NCBI GenBank assembly: GCA_029834535.1
Contig: JAQMWT010000462.1
Location: forward strand, 1 to 42,040
Source: Chrysophaeum taylorii
Taxonomy: Eukaryota > Sar > Pelagophyceae > Pelagomonadales > Pelagomonadaceae
Reading direction: 5' to 3'
Length of the DNA: 42,040 nt
Below are positions 1-8,632 of the stretch, one piece after another. Numbering within the stretch: position 1 is the first letter of the stretch; each line of letters begins with the position of its first letter. Under the pieces are notes generated by a model, which saw only the letters and a program-made list of their open reading frames with translations, did not search any database and was not told the origin of the DNA. The translations under genes and the position numbers were made by a program.

Positions 1-2
1 TT

Positions 3-424
3 TTTCGATTTGCTTGGTTTGCGGATCGCATCATGGTGAGCATTTGCAACAGCATTGAAGAGGGAGGTGAGGTTCAGGTCCTCCTCTGCTAAGAGGCGGC
101 TGGAGATGGCCGTGAGGAATTCTGCAACCTGGTTGATGTCTCCGGGGCTGGGGGTGCCATGGCGTATCGTGGCCCATTCGATGTGAAGGTTCACGTGATG
201 GTGTGATTCGTGGAGTGCGATGACAGCACTGTACTTTGCCTGCAGCATGTGGTGCGGGATAGCGTTGGCCAGTGCCTTGAACGCGAAGTACAGCGGGTGC
301 TGTTGGAAGAGCCGAAGCAATTCCGGGTCCGAGCGGTGTCCAAATTTTACGATTTCGTTGAGGGTCGCATAGCGGATTTGGTATGGGGAGATCAGCAGCA
401 AGGCGTTGGAGTAGCTCGTGTTGG
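3..424 (-). pseudogene. C5-cytosine methyltransferase, motifs IX and X, continuing past the window edge
   Basis: An open frame with no stop from 424 to the left edge. The segment IRYATLNEIVKFGH (about 383-342) fits motif IX, which orders the target-recognition domain. KALANAIPHHML (278-242) fits motif X, the C-terminal helix and Asn of the cofactor pocket, with Ala for the usual Gly before Asn. The frame is the exact continuation of 8633-9966 once the inserted element and one copy of TTGGG are ignored: Ser-Tyr-Pro on one side is followed by Thr-Asn-Thr-Ser on the other. After motif X about 60 further residues lead on towards the expected reverse transcriptase. Confidence 0.75.
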
Positions 425-429
425 TTGGG
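425..429. other. Target-site duplication TTGGG (left)
   Basis: TTGGG lies directly before the LTR start at 430 and is matched by TTGGG directly after the LTR end at 8627. Confidence 0.85.
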
Positions 430-614
430 TAGAGATATAAATTTCCATTTAGGGTTAGGACCCCCCCCCCTTAACCTCACACTCAGATTACAACCACAAA
501 ATCGCTGTGTCGTACACCGTGCTGCTATTTGTGTCGTTAGAGGACAGGACGAAAGGCAGCACTACCACTGCCACCATTCTCTACCAGAGGCACAGTGATT
601 TTTACTGTTCTCTA
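430..614 (+). repeat. 5' LTR of the plus-strand element
   Basis: It begins TAGAGATATAAA and ends GTTCTCTA, giving the short inverted ends TAGAGA/TCTCTA instead of TG/CA. It contains TTTAGGGTTAGGAC followed by a C10 tract. The leader from 615 resembles the leader after the LTR at 13530. Confidence 0.85.
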
Positions 615-792
615 GGTTTGGACCCAGTCCGGTACTGGTAGAGAAACGTCCTCCGAAAGACATCGATCTCGATCGACGTCTCGGACAAAGGCTCGGGATT
701 TCCAGGCAAGAGCAATCTCCTGAAGTTCCTGAAAGTTTTAAGACCGTAGTCAAGTCTCATCGCTTGCTACTGGTGAAAAAGTGTGAAAAAGT

Positions 793-1401
793 GTGAAAGG
801 CAACCAACAACGCGCAAAACGCAACCCGAAAACGATGGCGACTCACGACCCACAAGTCCCGAGTCTGGAATCAGCGAAGCCATTCGCTACACCACAAGAC
901 CCACAAGCTTTCTGGCAACCGCTCAAACAGCGCCTAGATGATATATTAAATCGGATCGCCGCTGATCACGCTGCCTTAAGAGCCAAACACGCTGCCGAAA
1001 GAGCTGCGCTCGCCGAAAAATTCGCTGCCGCAATCGAAGCTCAAGACGACCAACTCGATCAAGACGAGCAACTCGATCAAGACGTGCAGCTCGATCAAGA
1101 CGAGCAACTTGAACAAGCTCCCCAACCAGCTGTTCATACGGCAACTCCCCTTAAGCACAAGCAAACTTCTCACGAAGTCGCGACCCAAGACCCGATCATC
1201 TCGATGGTCACCCCCCCTCATGCCGACAACCCCACCGGATGTCAAACACCCCACGGCAAAGTCTCAGACCCCACTGCCTTCCCTCCGGACCCAGGCATAG
1301 CCAAGGTTACTCCACAACCTGGCACACCCCACATTCACGAGGACACTCCACCTTGTTCGAATATCGCACCAGCAATGTTGAACACACCACCACACCACTA
1401 A
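793..1401 (+). CDS. First ORF of the plus-strand element, coiled coil with QLDQDE repeats
   Basis: A 202-residue frame that starts after the leader; an alternative start is the internal ATG at 835 (MATHDPQVPS). Residues about 45-80 form an Ala-rich helix (RIAADHAALRAKHAAERAAL). Four tandem copies of a QLDQDE-type hexapeptide follow (1046-1113), encoded by 15-18-bp repeats. The tail is rich in Pro, Thr and His. Position corresponds to gag, but there is no zinc knuckle or known domain. The truncated relative at 14880-19818 has a different start here, so the 5' end of the family is variable. Confidence 0.45.
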   Translation: MKGNQQRAKRNPKTMATHDPQVPSLESAKPFATPQDPQAFWQPLKQRLDDILNRIAADHAALRAKHAAERAALAEKFAAAIEAQDDQLDQDEQLDQDVQLDQDEQLEQAPQPAVHTATPLKHKQTSHEVATQDPIISMVTPPHADNPTGCQTPHGKVSDPTAFPPDPGIAKVTPQPGTPHIHEDTPPCSNIAPAMLNTPPHH

Positions 1402-1550
1402 ACATTACTCCCTTCACTCCACCAACCCCACCGGAGCCTCCACCTCCTTCACTGGAGCCTAACTCCCCACTATCGGCGACTCCCGCTACACCACCTATAC
1501 AAGTTCCCCAACATCCTCGTCAACCCCCTCGCCGCACCACTCATCTCCTT

Positions 1551-1866
1551 GATGATCATGCCACCTACGGCCATGACGGCCCCGGCACCTTCATCCCTGA
1601 CCAAGCCCCACCGCGGCTCAAGCTCCTGCCGCCCCACTGTCGGATTCCCTTGTCCGATATCCATCATCTTCCGCAAGTCACTCTCCTCAGGACTTTCCTC
1701 TCCATCCACAAGACCATGCCACCTACGGCCACGACGGCCCCGGCACTTCCATTTCTACCACAGCTCCTTCCGCGGCTCAAGTTCCTGCCGCCCAACCATC
1801 GGACCCTCCTGACAGACCTTCATCACCTTTCGAAAGTCGCGGTTCCCCCGATTTGCCCTCCACCCG
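1551..1866 (+). repeat. Tandem duplication of about 159 bp with a GHDGPGT-type peptide
   Basis: The block starting CCACCTACGGCC at 1561 recurs at 1719. The block CCGCGGCTCAAG at 1611 recurs at 1770. Both copies encode TYGHDGPGT in one frame and PRLKLLPP / PRLKFLPP in another. The peptide resembles the GCNGPGTETSLIDGG protease site of the methyltransferase element. Confidence 0.7.
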
Positions 1867-1970
1867 CGTGACTATGCATTCCACGACTACGACCATTCCT
1901 CCGTCTCCACTCAAGCACCACCCACCTCCTCCGAAGTTCCAATGCACCTCCGTCTGAGCTCCAACGCGAG

Positions 1971-2753
1971 TTGGCCACAACTAAGGCTGCATTCCGCTCC
2001 CAAACCGCTGAATTGGCCGCAACCAAGGCCATGCTCATTCGCAAGGATGACGCTTTGTCCTCCACAGCCAACAAACTCACCACCACCGACGCCGCCCTGG
2101 CTTTCGCCACTGCCCAGCTCGCCATCCAAGCCGACGAACTGGTCTCCACCCACGCTGAACTCCATCTCACCCACACCCAGCTCAAGGCACTCGAAACTGC
2201 CCACGCTGACATCCGCAGCTCCCACCTTGAAACCAACGCCGTCCTCCAAACCATTCTCACCTCCTTGGATGCCACAAACCCCACCCAGGATGCTGCATCG
2301 CATCTTTCACCCTCATCCCCTTCCGAACCAACCTCCAATGCCTCTCCCCCGATTCTCCCCGAGTATCATCACCACCTCCACGGATGCCCCGGACCTGGTT
2401 CTCCTGGTTCACCACCCACTCCGTCTCTCTGTTCTCAACCCCCCGCCATCTCTGGCCCCTCCTCCTCTACCCACTCACTCTTCGCCTCTTTGGCACCCCC
2501 TGAACCCCTTTGCACCCGCTCGCCTTATCAGCTACCTGGTTCATTCCAACTCGACCACATCCCCGCGTCCGAGTTGCGAGGGCGTACATTCAACACCGGC
2601 GACCTTACCCTACCACCAGCGACGATCACCACGTGCAAAGTCCCACCAAGAATCAAGACCACCCACATCAAGAGTCGACAAGTCCCGAACTATCAAAAGA
2701 CAGCTCTTTGCCAGATGGTCATGCTCACCATCATGCTGCCAAGACATGCATAA
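1971..2753 (+). CDS. Coiled-coil ORF of the plus-strand element
   Basis: A 260-residue frame. Residues 1-100 are a regular Ala/Thr/Leu helix with repeating units such as TAELAATKAM, TTTDAALAFATAQLA and LKALETAHADI, a convincing coiled coil. The second half is Pro/Ser-rich and carries HGCPGPGSPGS, another form of the recurring Gly-Pro-Gly peptide, and then SELRGRTFNTGDLT. Overlapping frames (1942-2898, 2510-3025) are also open, so the true frame after 2400 is unclear. The relative on the minus strand keeps the part from about 2450 on, not the coiled coil. Confidence 0.4.
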   Translation: MATTKAAFRSQTAELAATKAMLIRKDDALSSTANKLTTTDAALAFATAQLAIQADELVSTHAELHLTHTQLKALETAHADIRSSHLETNAVLQTILTSLDATNPTQDAASHLSPSSPSEPTSNASPPILPEYHHHLHGCPGPGSPGSPPTPSLCSQPPAISGPSSSTHSLFASLAPPEPLCTRSPYQLPGSFQLDHIPASELRGRTFNTGDLTLPPATITTCKVPPRIKTTHIKSRQVPNYQKTALCQMVMLTIMLPRHA

Positions 2754-3025
2754 GGCCTTCTTCTCTCTTCGGGCACAACGGCCCAGGAAGCAATCTTGTC
2801 GAAGAAACACCAAGCCACCTCGTTCCCACTTTCGACAAGTCCAAGACCAAGACACCTCGAGATGTTCCCGAGTATTATGCCTACATCGACTATGGTAACC
2901 ACCAAGAACCTAAGGCTCCGCCGTATTCCATGCACAGCAAGAGCCGCAGGCCACTGACAACGTCCCCTCTGATTCAGCCCCCTGGTATGATGCACACAGC
3001 GAAGAAACAAGACCCACTTCACTAG
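2740..3025 (+). pseudogene. Decayed protease-like segment in the plus-strand element
   Basis: The frame of 2510-3025 contains RPSSLFGHNGPGSNLVEETP then SHLVPTFDKSK and VPEYYAYIDYGNH. The same order, Gly-Pro-Gly, then an acidic active-site-like residue, then a conserved HxVP and a Tyr/Gly flap-like stretch, is seen around IDGGAS in the methyltransferase element. Here the catalytic Asp is replaced by Glu-Glu-Thr; in the relative at 18.9 kb it is LADGTPSH. I infer a decayed retropepsin domain. Confidence 0.4.
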
Positions 3026-3033
3026 TCTCGAAT

Positions 3034-4584
3034 ATGGTCTCCTCGACCATTCCAGATCACCCGCCTGATCCAAGCACCACCAATGACCCCGCAATGCCGA
3101 ATCCTCAAGGACAAGACACGCTGTCGACGGTCCCACGGTCAACATACTCGCAGGCACTCACCGCACCTGCAGGTATCATCCCAGATTCACCAGGCACTCC
3201 CGCCTTGTTCGATATCTCTCGATCAGCAGCTCCCGATCATTTCGAAGCTGGTTCCGCCTCGCCGCCTCCCCTCCTCGAAGACAGGCGCGCACTGCCGCTC
3301 ACCGGCGCTTGCTGCTGCACCCACCATCCATCTTATCGGTCGGATGCACTGGATGACACTGTTCAGCAGGTTGCATGGACCCATCTGCGACCACCGTGTA
3401 ACGATTTGATGGATGTCCTCGCACGAGCACCAGCCGCAACACCTGATCACCCGCTCCCCAACTTTCGGTCAGAAGACGCAATCCTTTCGGCTGCCGATCC
3501 TTATGTCTCACCGCGACCAAGCCCCAGGAAAGTTCCCCCCATGGCTGCAGTAACAGACACAGATTTCGAGAGTTCTGAACGACCCGATCAGCCGCAAACT
3601 ATGGACGATTCCATTGCGACCACTTCGGTCATGTGTGCACCCTTGCATAGCTCACTTCTGGACGCCACACGCTTGCGCTGCCTCCTGAAAATCGACGTTG
3701 CGCTCTCAGGAAACATTCTCCGCGCACTATGCATAGACTCGCTCCAACTAAACCAATTCCGTACGCATTTTCGCACCACTGGAATGCACGACAAACGTTC
3801 CACGCCAGCTGCCGGCTCCACCACAAACATGCACCCAAGTCACGTACGTTGCCTCCCTCAAAAGCGTCTTATCGCTCAGCATGTCACTCCTCATTTGAGG
3901 ACGCATGTCGCATGCCCGCACCTTCGAATGCTCTACGCGCCTAAGGGCAACCCTGGTCACTACGGCACTCACTGCTCTGGTCCCAGCATCTCCGCTATTG
4001 AGGATGCACCCAGCAGGACTGACCCTTACATTGCCTTTGGTTCTACTGCACTCTCCTTCGGCGACCCCTCTTTTCGAATTCCCGCACTGGACCCCAAGCA
4101 TTTCAGGCCGGATACTCTCCACCACGGGATCTCAGCTCACGCGCCCATCTGCCCTACCTTGCATACAGGTCAGCCGCGAGCCACACTCCTTTTGGTGCTG
4201 ACTTCGGACCACCCGCATCACGCGCTTTTGCTCTTGGAGCATGACACGCTTTTTGATGCTCACCGCGTCACCGCCTCTAACACCACGACACTCGTCATTT
4301 CCACCGACACTCCGCGCCGCAACGTATCTCACGACCTTCAGATCACCAACATAAGTCGCTCGCGCCCGCACCACGTCGCGCACGCCTTACGAGGGCGCAT
4401 TTCAATTGGTGACCTCACAGGTCTTTCGATGCATTTTCCGACGTCCGACATTGAACATACGAGTTACTTTGTGGCAATCCCCGATGCCAAGACGTCTGAA
4501 GCTGCGCAATCATGTCTCCAGAGCAACAGAAACTGCCAGACAATAAAGCACTCAACTCTCAACAGCTGCTCAACAGCTACTTAA
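3034..4584 (+). CDS. Unrecognised 516-residue Ser/Pro/His-rich ORF
   Basis: A long open frame without a known domain. The minus-strand relative encodes a clearly homologous protein, split by a frameshift, at 19178-17994 and 17944-17177. Many amino-acid replacements separate them, no fewer than expected from the nucleotide differences, so I see little sign of purifying selection. It ends with HALRGRISIGDLTGL, one of four related LRGR peptides in the element. It may be coding once under selection, or a structurally conserved non-coding interior that happens to be open. Confidence 0.35.
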   Translation: MVSSTIPDHPPDPSTTNDPAMPNPQGQDTLSTVPRSTYSQALTAPAGIIPDSPGTPALFDISRSAAPDHFEAGSASPPPLLEDRRALPLTGACCCTHHPSYRSDALDDTVQQVAWTHLRPPCNDLMDVLARAPAATPDHPLPNFRSEDAILSAADPYVSPRPSPRKVPPMAAVTDTDFESSERPDQPQTMDDSIATTSVMCAPLHSSLLDATRLRCLLKIDVALSGNILRALCIDSLQLNQFRTHFRTTGMHDKRSTPAAGSTTNMHPSHVRCLPQKRLIAQHVTPHLRTHVACPHLRMLYAPKGNPGHYGTHCSGPSISAIEDAPSRTDPYIAFGSTALSFGDPSFRIPALDPKHFRPDTLHHGISAHAPICPTLHTGQPRATLLLVLTSDHPHHALLLLEHDTLFDAHRVTASNTTTLVISTDTPRRNVSHDLQITNISRSRPHHVAHALRGRISIGDLTGLSMHFPTSDIEHTSYFVAIPDAKTSEAAQSCLQSNRNCQTIKHSTLNSCSTAT

Positions 4585-4624
4585 GGTCTCGCACATAGCA
4601 ACCATTACCATCTCGCAGTCTCTA

Positions 4625-5452
4625 TTGGACGACAAGACGAAAGATAAGACCACAACGGCCAGCTACACCAGCCAGCTCATTGATGTAGCAGACGAGACAA
4701 CGCAAACCAACTGCACAGCACAGTTCCAGACTACGCAGACGATGCTCAGGTCCAACGCTCAATTACTCGACCACGCAAACGTTCTGTCACCTGACCTTGC
4801 ACTGCTACTAGCTCCTGTCTCATCCATAACTGATGCACCCCATCCGATGGACCAATCCCTAAGAAATGTCCCGCTCGCAGAAGCACCACCACAGGACACA
4901 AAGGTACATCATGAAGACACAGGTAAGTGCACCACGATCATGCGCACAAGCTCATTGCGCCTATCCGATCACGACGAGACGAAGCTACAGCTTTGCTTGT
5001 TCCCTTCGCTTCTGGAAGACAAAGGCCGCCTCTCAGCCCCCCAGGCACATGACCCTCCCCTGTCGCTGCAATCCATATTAGCACAAACGATCTCGCCTCC
5101 ATGCACGACTGCAGATCAGACACAAGCCAATGTCAGCATTCTGCAGAGTTATGCGCACCTGCTGGGATCTTACCAGCACGGCTACCTCAGCCAGTCAGGT
5201 CACTGCACCACCTCGGTCTCCCCTGACACCAGGTCGACGTATCGCTCATTCGCGACCACCCCAAGTCTTCTAATGGACGACTATGATCTCGAGCATGAAA
5301 CCATCGCAGCGCTTGAGTCATACCCAAAAAGGAATCCTACTTTGGAGTCACCTCAACCAATCCCACAGGAGCTTAATCCCACAGGAGCTTTGGCCACCAG
5401 ACGCCACCCATGTGTTCGTGGTTTCTCCATTGGTTTCCTCCAAAGCATTTGA
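4625..5452 (+). CDS. Unrecognised 275-residue ORF, conserved in the minus-strand relative
   Basis: The frame corresponds to 16861-16067 on the other strand; shared peptides include SDHDETKLQL and TISPPC. The listed start is not an obvious ATG context, and the frame overlaps the next ORF by 170 bp. No motif, membrane segment or zinc finger is visible. Function is unknown. Confidence 0.3.
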   Translation: MDDKTKDKTTTASYTSQLIDVADETTQTNCTAQFQTTQTMLRSNAQLLDHANVLSPDLALLLAPVSSITDAPHPMDQSLRNVPLAEAPPQDTKVHHEDTGKCTTIMRTSSLRLSDHDETKLQLCLFPSLLEDKGRLSAPQAHDPPLSLQSILAQTISPPCTTADQTQANVSILQSYAHLLGSYQHGYLSQSGHCTTSVSPDTRSTYRSFATTPSLLMDDYDLEHETIAALESYPKRNPTLESPQPIPQELNPTGALATRRHPCVRGFSIGFLQSI

Positions 5453-7553
5453 CTGCAGCAGAGACAAAATGAAACCACCCCATGCGACTATAACCGCATT
5501 CTCGTTTGGGACACACGCATTTACTTCATGTCATTTGTTTACGCCCATAGTACCGCGACACACGGCAACCAAGATAGAAGCGGACTGCGCTCCACCCTCA
5601 TCTCTGAGCGCCACCCCCGACATGCTGCTCCCGGTACTACTAGCCAGTCCCACCACGTCTGATTCAGCCCCCATCGCTTTGTATGACGTCATATGTCATA
5701 TTCCGATTAAAGCCCAGACACCGCACAGGCTACACCGCACTCGCGACGGCACGCTCACCGCCCCTCTCGGTTTAGACTACAAACATTGCGCCATACCCAT
5801 GGTACACCCACAGTCAACTGAGACGCACGCTCGCTTGTCGCACAGTACGATGCCCAAACACCCTTCGATTCATGATACGCAGAACACTGTCGTCTCAGCC
5901 ACCGCGGAAGCGCCTCCTCCGAACGCCGCCCGGCTCTGCGCTCGTTTCGCAATCATGGTCTCTCGGTCTCACCGGCAATTCGAAGATCTCACCCAGTTCG
6001 AAGTACGAGGGCGCATTAGTCGCCCACCGACGACAATATTCGTTTCGATTCGTATCAGTCATGCCTCCTATGGCTACTCTGGCTACATCGGAACACAATT
6101 CAAGGCACGTACCGAAGTCCCTCTTTCTAAGGACCTCCGTCAAACGCCAAGACCTGATGAGTATTCGTCGTTCCTCCCTGCTTCGACGCGACTCCCGACG
6201 ACCAAATCCCCGACGATTTGTGATGACACTAAGTTCCGTCATCAATGCAATTCAGAGCCACCCACGCTCCTCCGTCAGTCTCCCGCAGGTCACACCTCTC
6301 AAGTTTCAGCATTCCACCCTCCCTCGATTTTATCCAGCATACTGCCATATGCAAACGAAGTTCAGTCACGCCAACGCCATACTTCGCATTTATCGCTAGT
6401 CTCGCGCAATAAATGCCCGCCACCAAATGATAGCCGCACGCAGCGTCCTTTACTCACCTCTCTTCACGTCCCTCCCAGCACTATGCTTGACGTTGAAGCT
6501 CTGCACCACTATGGTTCGGTTACCACACAACTTCGCGCGAAATCCTCGTCCAGTTCTGATCATATTTCGCATCTGTCGACATTATTATCGGAATCATGCT
6601 TCGGATGCAGCTCAGACTGCACTAGCGTATTACGCTCTTATGACGCACTCGGTTCGCTCCTCTCCGTTCGCACTGCAGGTTCCATCTTGCAGAACTCTGA
6701 GCCCAACAGCCGCCATTGCGATTCGCACCCAGCCGACGCTTTCCGTAGCACCCGCGAGGATAACCCCCAATCTCCACAGGTTGGACACGCGCTCTGCTCT
6801 AAGCATTCCACCGAATCTCACTGCCGCACACCGCTAGCCCCACCCAGTTGTGTTACGAATCAAGGAAAGTTAACTGCCATGACTATTTACTTCTGCATTC
6901 CCATACACTCGCTGCTAGCCACAGTCTCGCATGACTCGTTGTCGGACAGTTCTCGAATTATGGACAGGACCTCACATCATGTTCATTCTTCGGACATCCC
7001 CCGTCCACAGATCAATCCTCTCTTGAAACATACGCTCCCCACACGTTGTAAACTGTACAGCTCTCGCATATCGACAACACCCTTCTGTCGAATGTGTTCC
7101 CTTTCAGTCACTGCACGATTCACCAGGGATGCACCACGCTCCCTCGCGCTTGTACATCAAGGGAAGTTTGATTCTGGTGAAAACGTTTCGTATGATTCTG
7201 ATGAAAACGACTCCGGTCGTGAAATGAATAGATCAGTCGATTGTCACAGTTCAGGATTACTTTATCGAACAGAACACAAAAGATGCGACTTTGACCATAT
7301 CTTCGAAGTCAACTCTCCCCCTGGCACGGGCACTATCTTCAAGCAGTCCATCGCCTTCAGGCATTCTCTTCTGTCGCCCGACTCTTCTGCATTTTATGAA
7401 CAGGTTGCCGACTCGCCAGCACAGGACACACACCTGTATCCACCATCATACGCGATACACTCGCAAACCTCAGTCTCCGCCCAATCATCTTTCGATGATA
7501 GCCACTGGCGACTTACACGTGACTACGAACCCAAACCTACAGCAAATTTATAG
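5283..7553 (+). CDS. Unrecognised 756-residue ORF, longest frame of the plus-strand element
   Basis: Rich in Ser, His, Thr, Cys and Pro. The part up to about 6850 is matched by 16149-15601 and 15941-14880 on the minus strand (for example LLSVRTAGSILQNSE), where one frameshift divides it. FEVRGRISRPPTT near 6001 is another LRGR-type peptide. The last third has no counterpart in this window. No reverse transcriptase, integrase, protease or methyltransferase motif is present, although this is where pol would lie in a complete element. Confidence 0.35.
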   Translation: MISSMKPSQRLSHTQKGILLWSHLNQSHRSLIPQELWPPDATHVFVVSPLVSSKAFDCSRDKMKPPHATITAFSFGTHAFTSCHLFTPIVPRHTATKIEADCAPPSSLSATPDMLLPVLLASPTTSDSAPIALYDVICHIPIKAQTPHRLHRTRDGTLTAPLGLDYKHCAIPMVHPQSTETHARLSHSTMPKHPSIHDTQNTVVSATAEAPPPNAARLCARFAIMVSRSHRQFEDLTQFEVRGRISRPPTTIFVSIRISHASYGYSGYIGTQFKARTEVPLSKDLRQTPRPDEYSSFLPASTRLPTTKSPTICDDTKFRHQCNSEPPTLLRQSPAGHTSQVSAFHPPSILSSILPYANEVQSRQRHTSHLSLVSRNKCPPPNDSRTQRPLLTSLHVPPSTMLDVEALHHYGSVTTQLRAKSSSSSDHISHLSTLLSESCFGCSSDCTSVLRSYDALGSLLSVRTAGSILQNSEPNSRHCDSHPADAFRSTREDNPQSPQVGHALCSKHSTESHCRTPLAPPSCVTNQGKLTAMTIYFCIPIHSLLATVSHDSLSDSSRIMDRTSHHVHSSDIPRPQINPLLKHTLPTRCKLYSSRISTTPFCRMCSLSVTARFTRDAPRSLALVHQGKFDSGENVSYDSDENDSGREMNRSVDCHSSGLLYRTEHKRCDFDHIFEVNSPPGTGTIFKQSIAFRHSLLSPDSSAFYEQVADSPAQDTHLYPPSYAIHSQTSVSAQSSFDDSHWRLTRDYEPKPTANL

Positions 7554-7694
7554 TTTCCATATTTATGGCCACCCCCAGACAACTTTATCCCGATATCCTC
7601 ATCGCGCTACGATTATCCGCATATTATTTTAGACGCTCATAGCCTAGCTTCCGCTGTCCCACGCTACACTCGGGACGACAGCTTTGACACGTAT

Positions 7695-8440
7695 GTGACA
7701 GACAATTCTGGTTCCCTCATCTTCCAGAAACAGCTCCGCCTTACTCGCTCTCATTACGACGATTACCTTACCATGTCGAAACCGATTTGGTTAAATGGTC
7801 ATATCTATTCATGGGATCACGCTGGCGCTCCGTCACATCGTCACATCTTTAATAGCAAAACTTTAGTCACGATAGAATCACATCCCTACGACCACTTTCA
7901 CTATTCGCCTTTCGATCAACCATTGGTCTGCTGCACAATTCCCGAGTGCCTGACCCATGATCCCTCCTGTTGTTGTTCGTTGGACAGCCCGCTCTACTCC
8001 GATGCTCCCCCAGCCACTTAGGATTTATCCACTGGTACGCACCGTCCCCTATCTCATTCGCCACTGAGCAAGATGATGATCGGATCTCTCGCACAACACT
8101 CGCCACACTTCATCGTTAGCCTACCTAGCATCTTCCTCCACTTTTCTTCTTACTCACTATCGATGCTTTTTCCTTTCTTTGATCACCCACCTCTTCTTGC
8201 AATACCCTCTTTCTTTTGCTTCCCATCTCAACCGACTCTACACTCGACTTCGCGCTCTTTCCGCTCTTTCTCCTTTCTCACACACACCTACCTGCGTTTC
8301 GTTTTCCTCTATCTCTTTCATGCACATCGCACACTTTCCTTCAACGCCACCTCGCGACTCGACATCCATTTGTCCTTGGCCAGACATTTGTTTGGTTTGT
8401 CCCAGATTTCGCTCATCACCGAGTTCAATCTGCGAGGGCG
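7695..8440 (+). other. 3' untranslated part of the plus-strand element
   Basis: It holds small frames (7695-8021, 8073-8645) with no recognised domain, a pyrimidine-rich stretch at 8150-8330 and, just before the LTR, the TTCAATCTGCGAGGGCG motif that also occurs at 2571, 4387 and 6001. Confidence 0.4.
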
Positions 8441-8627
8441 TAGAGATAGAAAGTTCCATTTAGGGTTAGGACCCCCCCTCCCCTTAACCTCACACTCACA
8501 TTACTACCACAAAATCGCTGTGTCGTACACCGTGCTGCTCTTTGTGTCGTTAGAGGACAGGACGAAAGGCAGCACTACCACTGCCACCATTCTCTACCAG
8601 AGGCACAGTGATTTTTACTGTTCTCTA
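8441..8627 (+). repeat. 3' LTR of the plus-strand element
   Basis: About 97 percent identical to 430-614 by eye, with the same TAGAGA/TCTCTA ends and an interrupted C tract. It is preceded by CTGCGAGGGCG, the only purine-rich stretch at the place where a polypurine tract is expected. Confidence 0.85.
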
Positions 8628-8632
8628 TTGGG
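8628..8632. other. Target-site duplication TTGGG (right)
   Basis: Partner of 425-429. The flanking coding sequence rejoins in frame across one copy. Confidence 0.85.

Larger units (their letters stand above)
430..8627 (+). mobile_element. LARD-like non-autonomous LTR retrotransposon, 8.2 kb
   Basis: Two direct LTRs (430-614 and 8441-8627) differ by about five substitutions plus C-tract length and enclose 7.8 kb. Perfect 5-bp duplications TTGGG at 425-429 and 8628-8632 prove insertion into the methyltransferase gene. The internal region has long Pro/Ser/Thr/His-rich frames but no recognisable reverse transcriptase, RNase H or integrase. This matches large retrotransposon derivatives that move with enzymes of a relative. 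LTR and leader similarity to the methyltransferase element makes that element the likely helper. A rearranged relative lies at 14880-19818. Confidence 0.8.

Noticed and set aside
210..440. Plus-strand ORF 210-440 and minus ORF 31-480
   Set aside because: Shadows of the methyltransferase C-terminal frame, which is open to the window edge and carries motifs IX and X.
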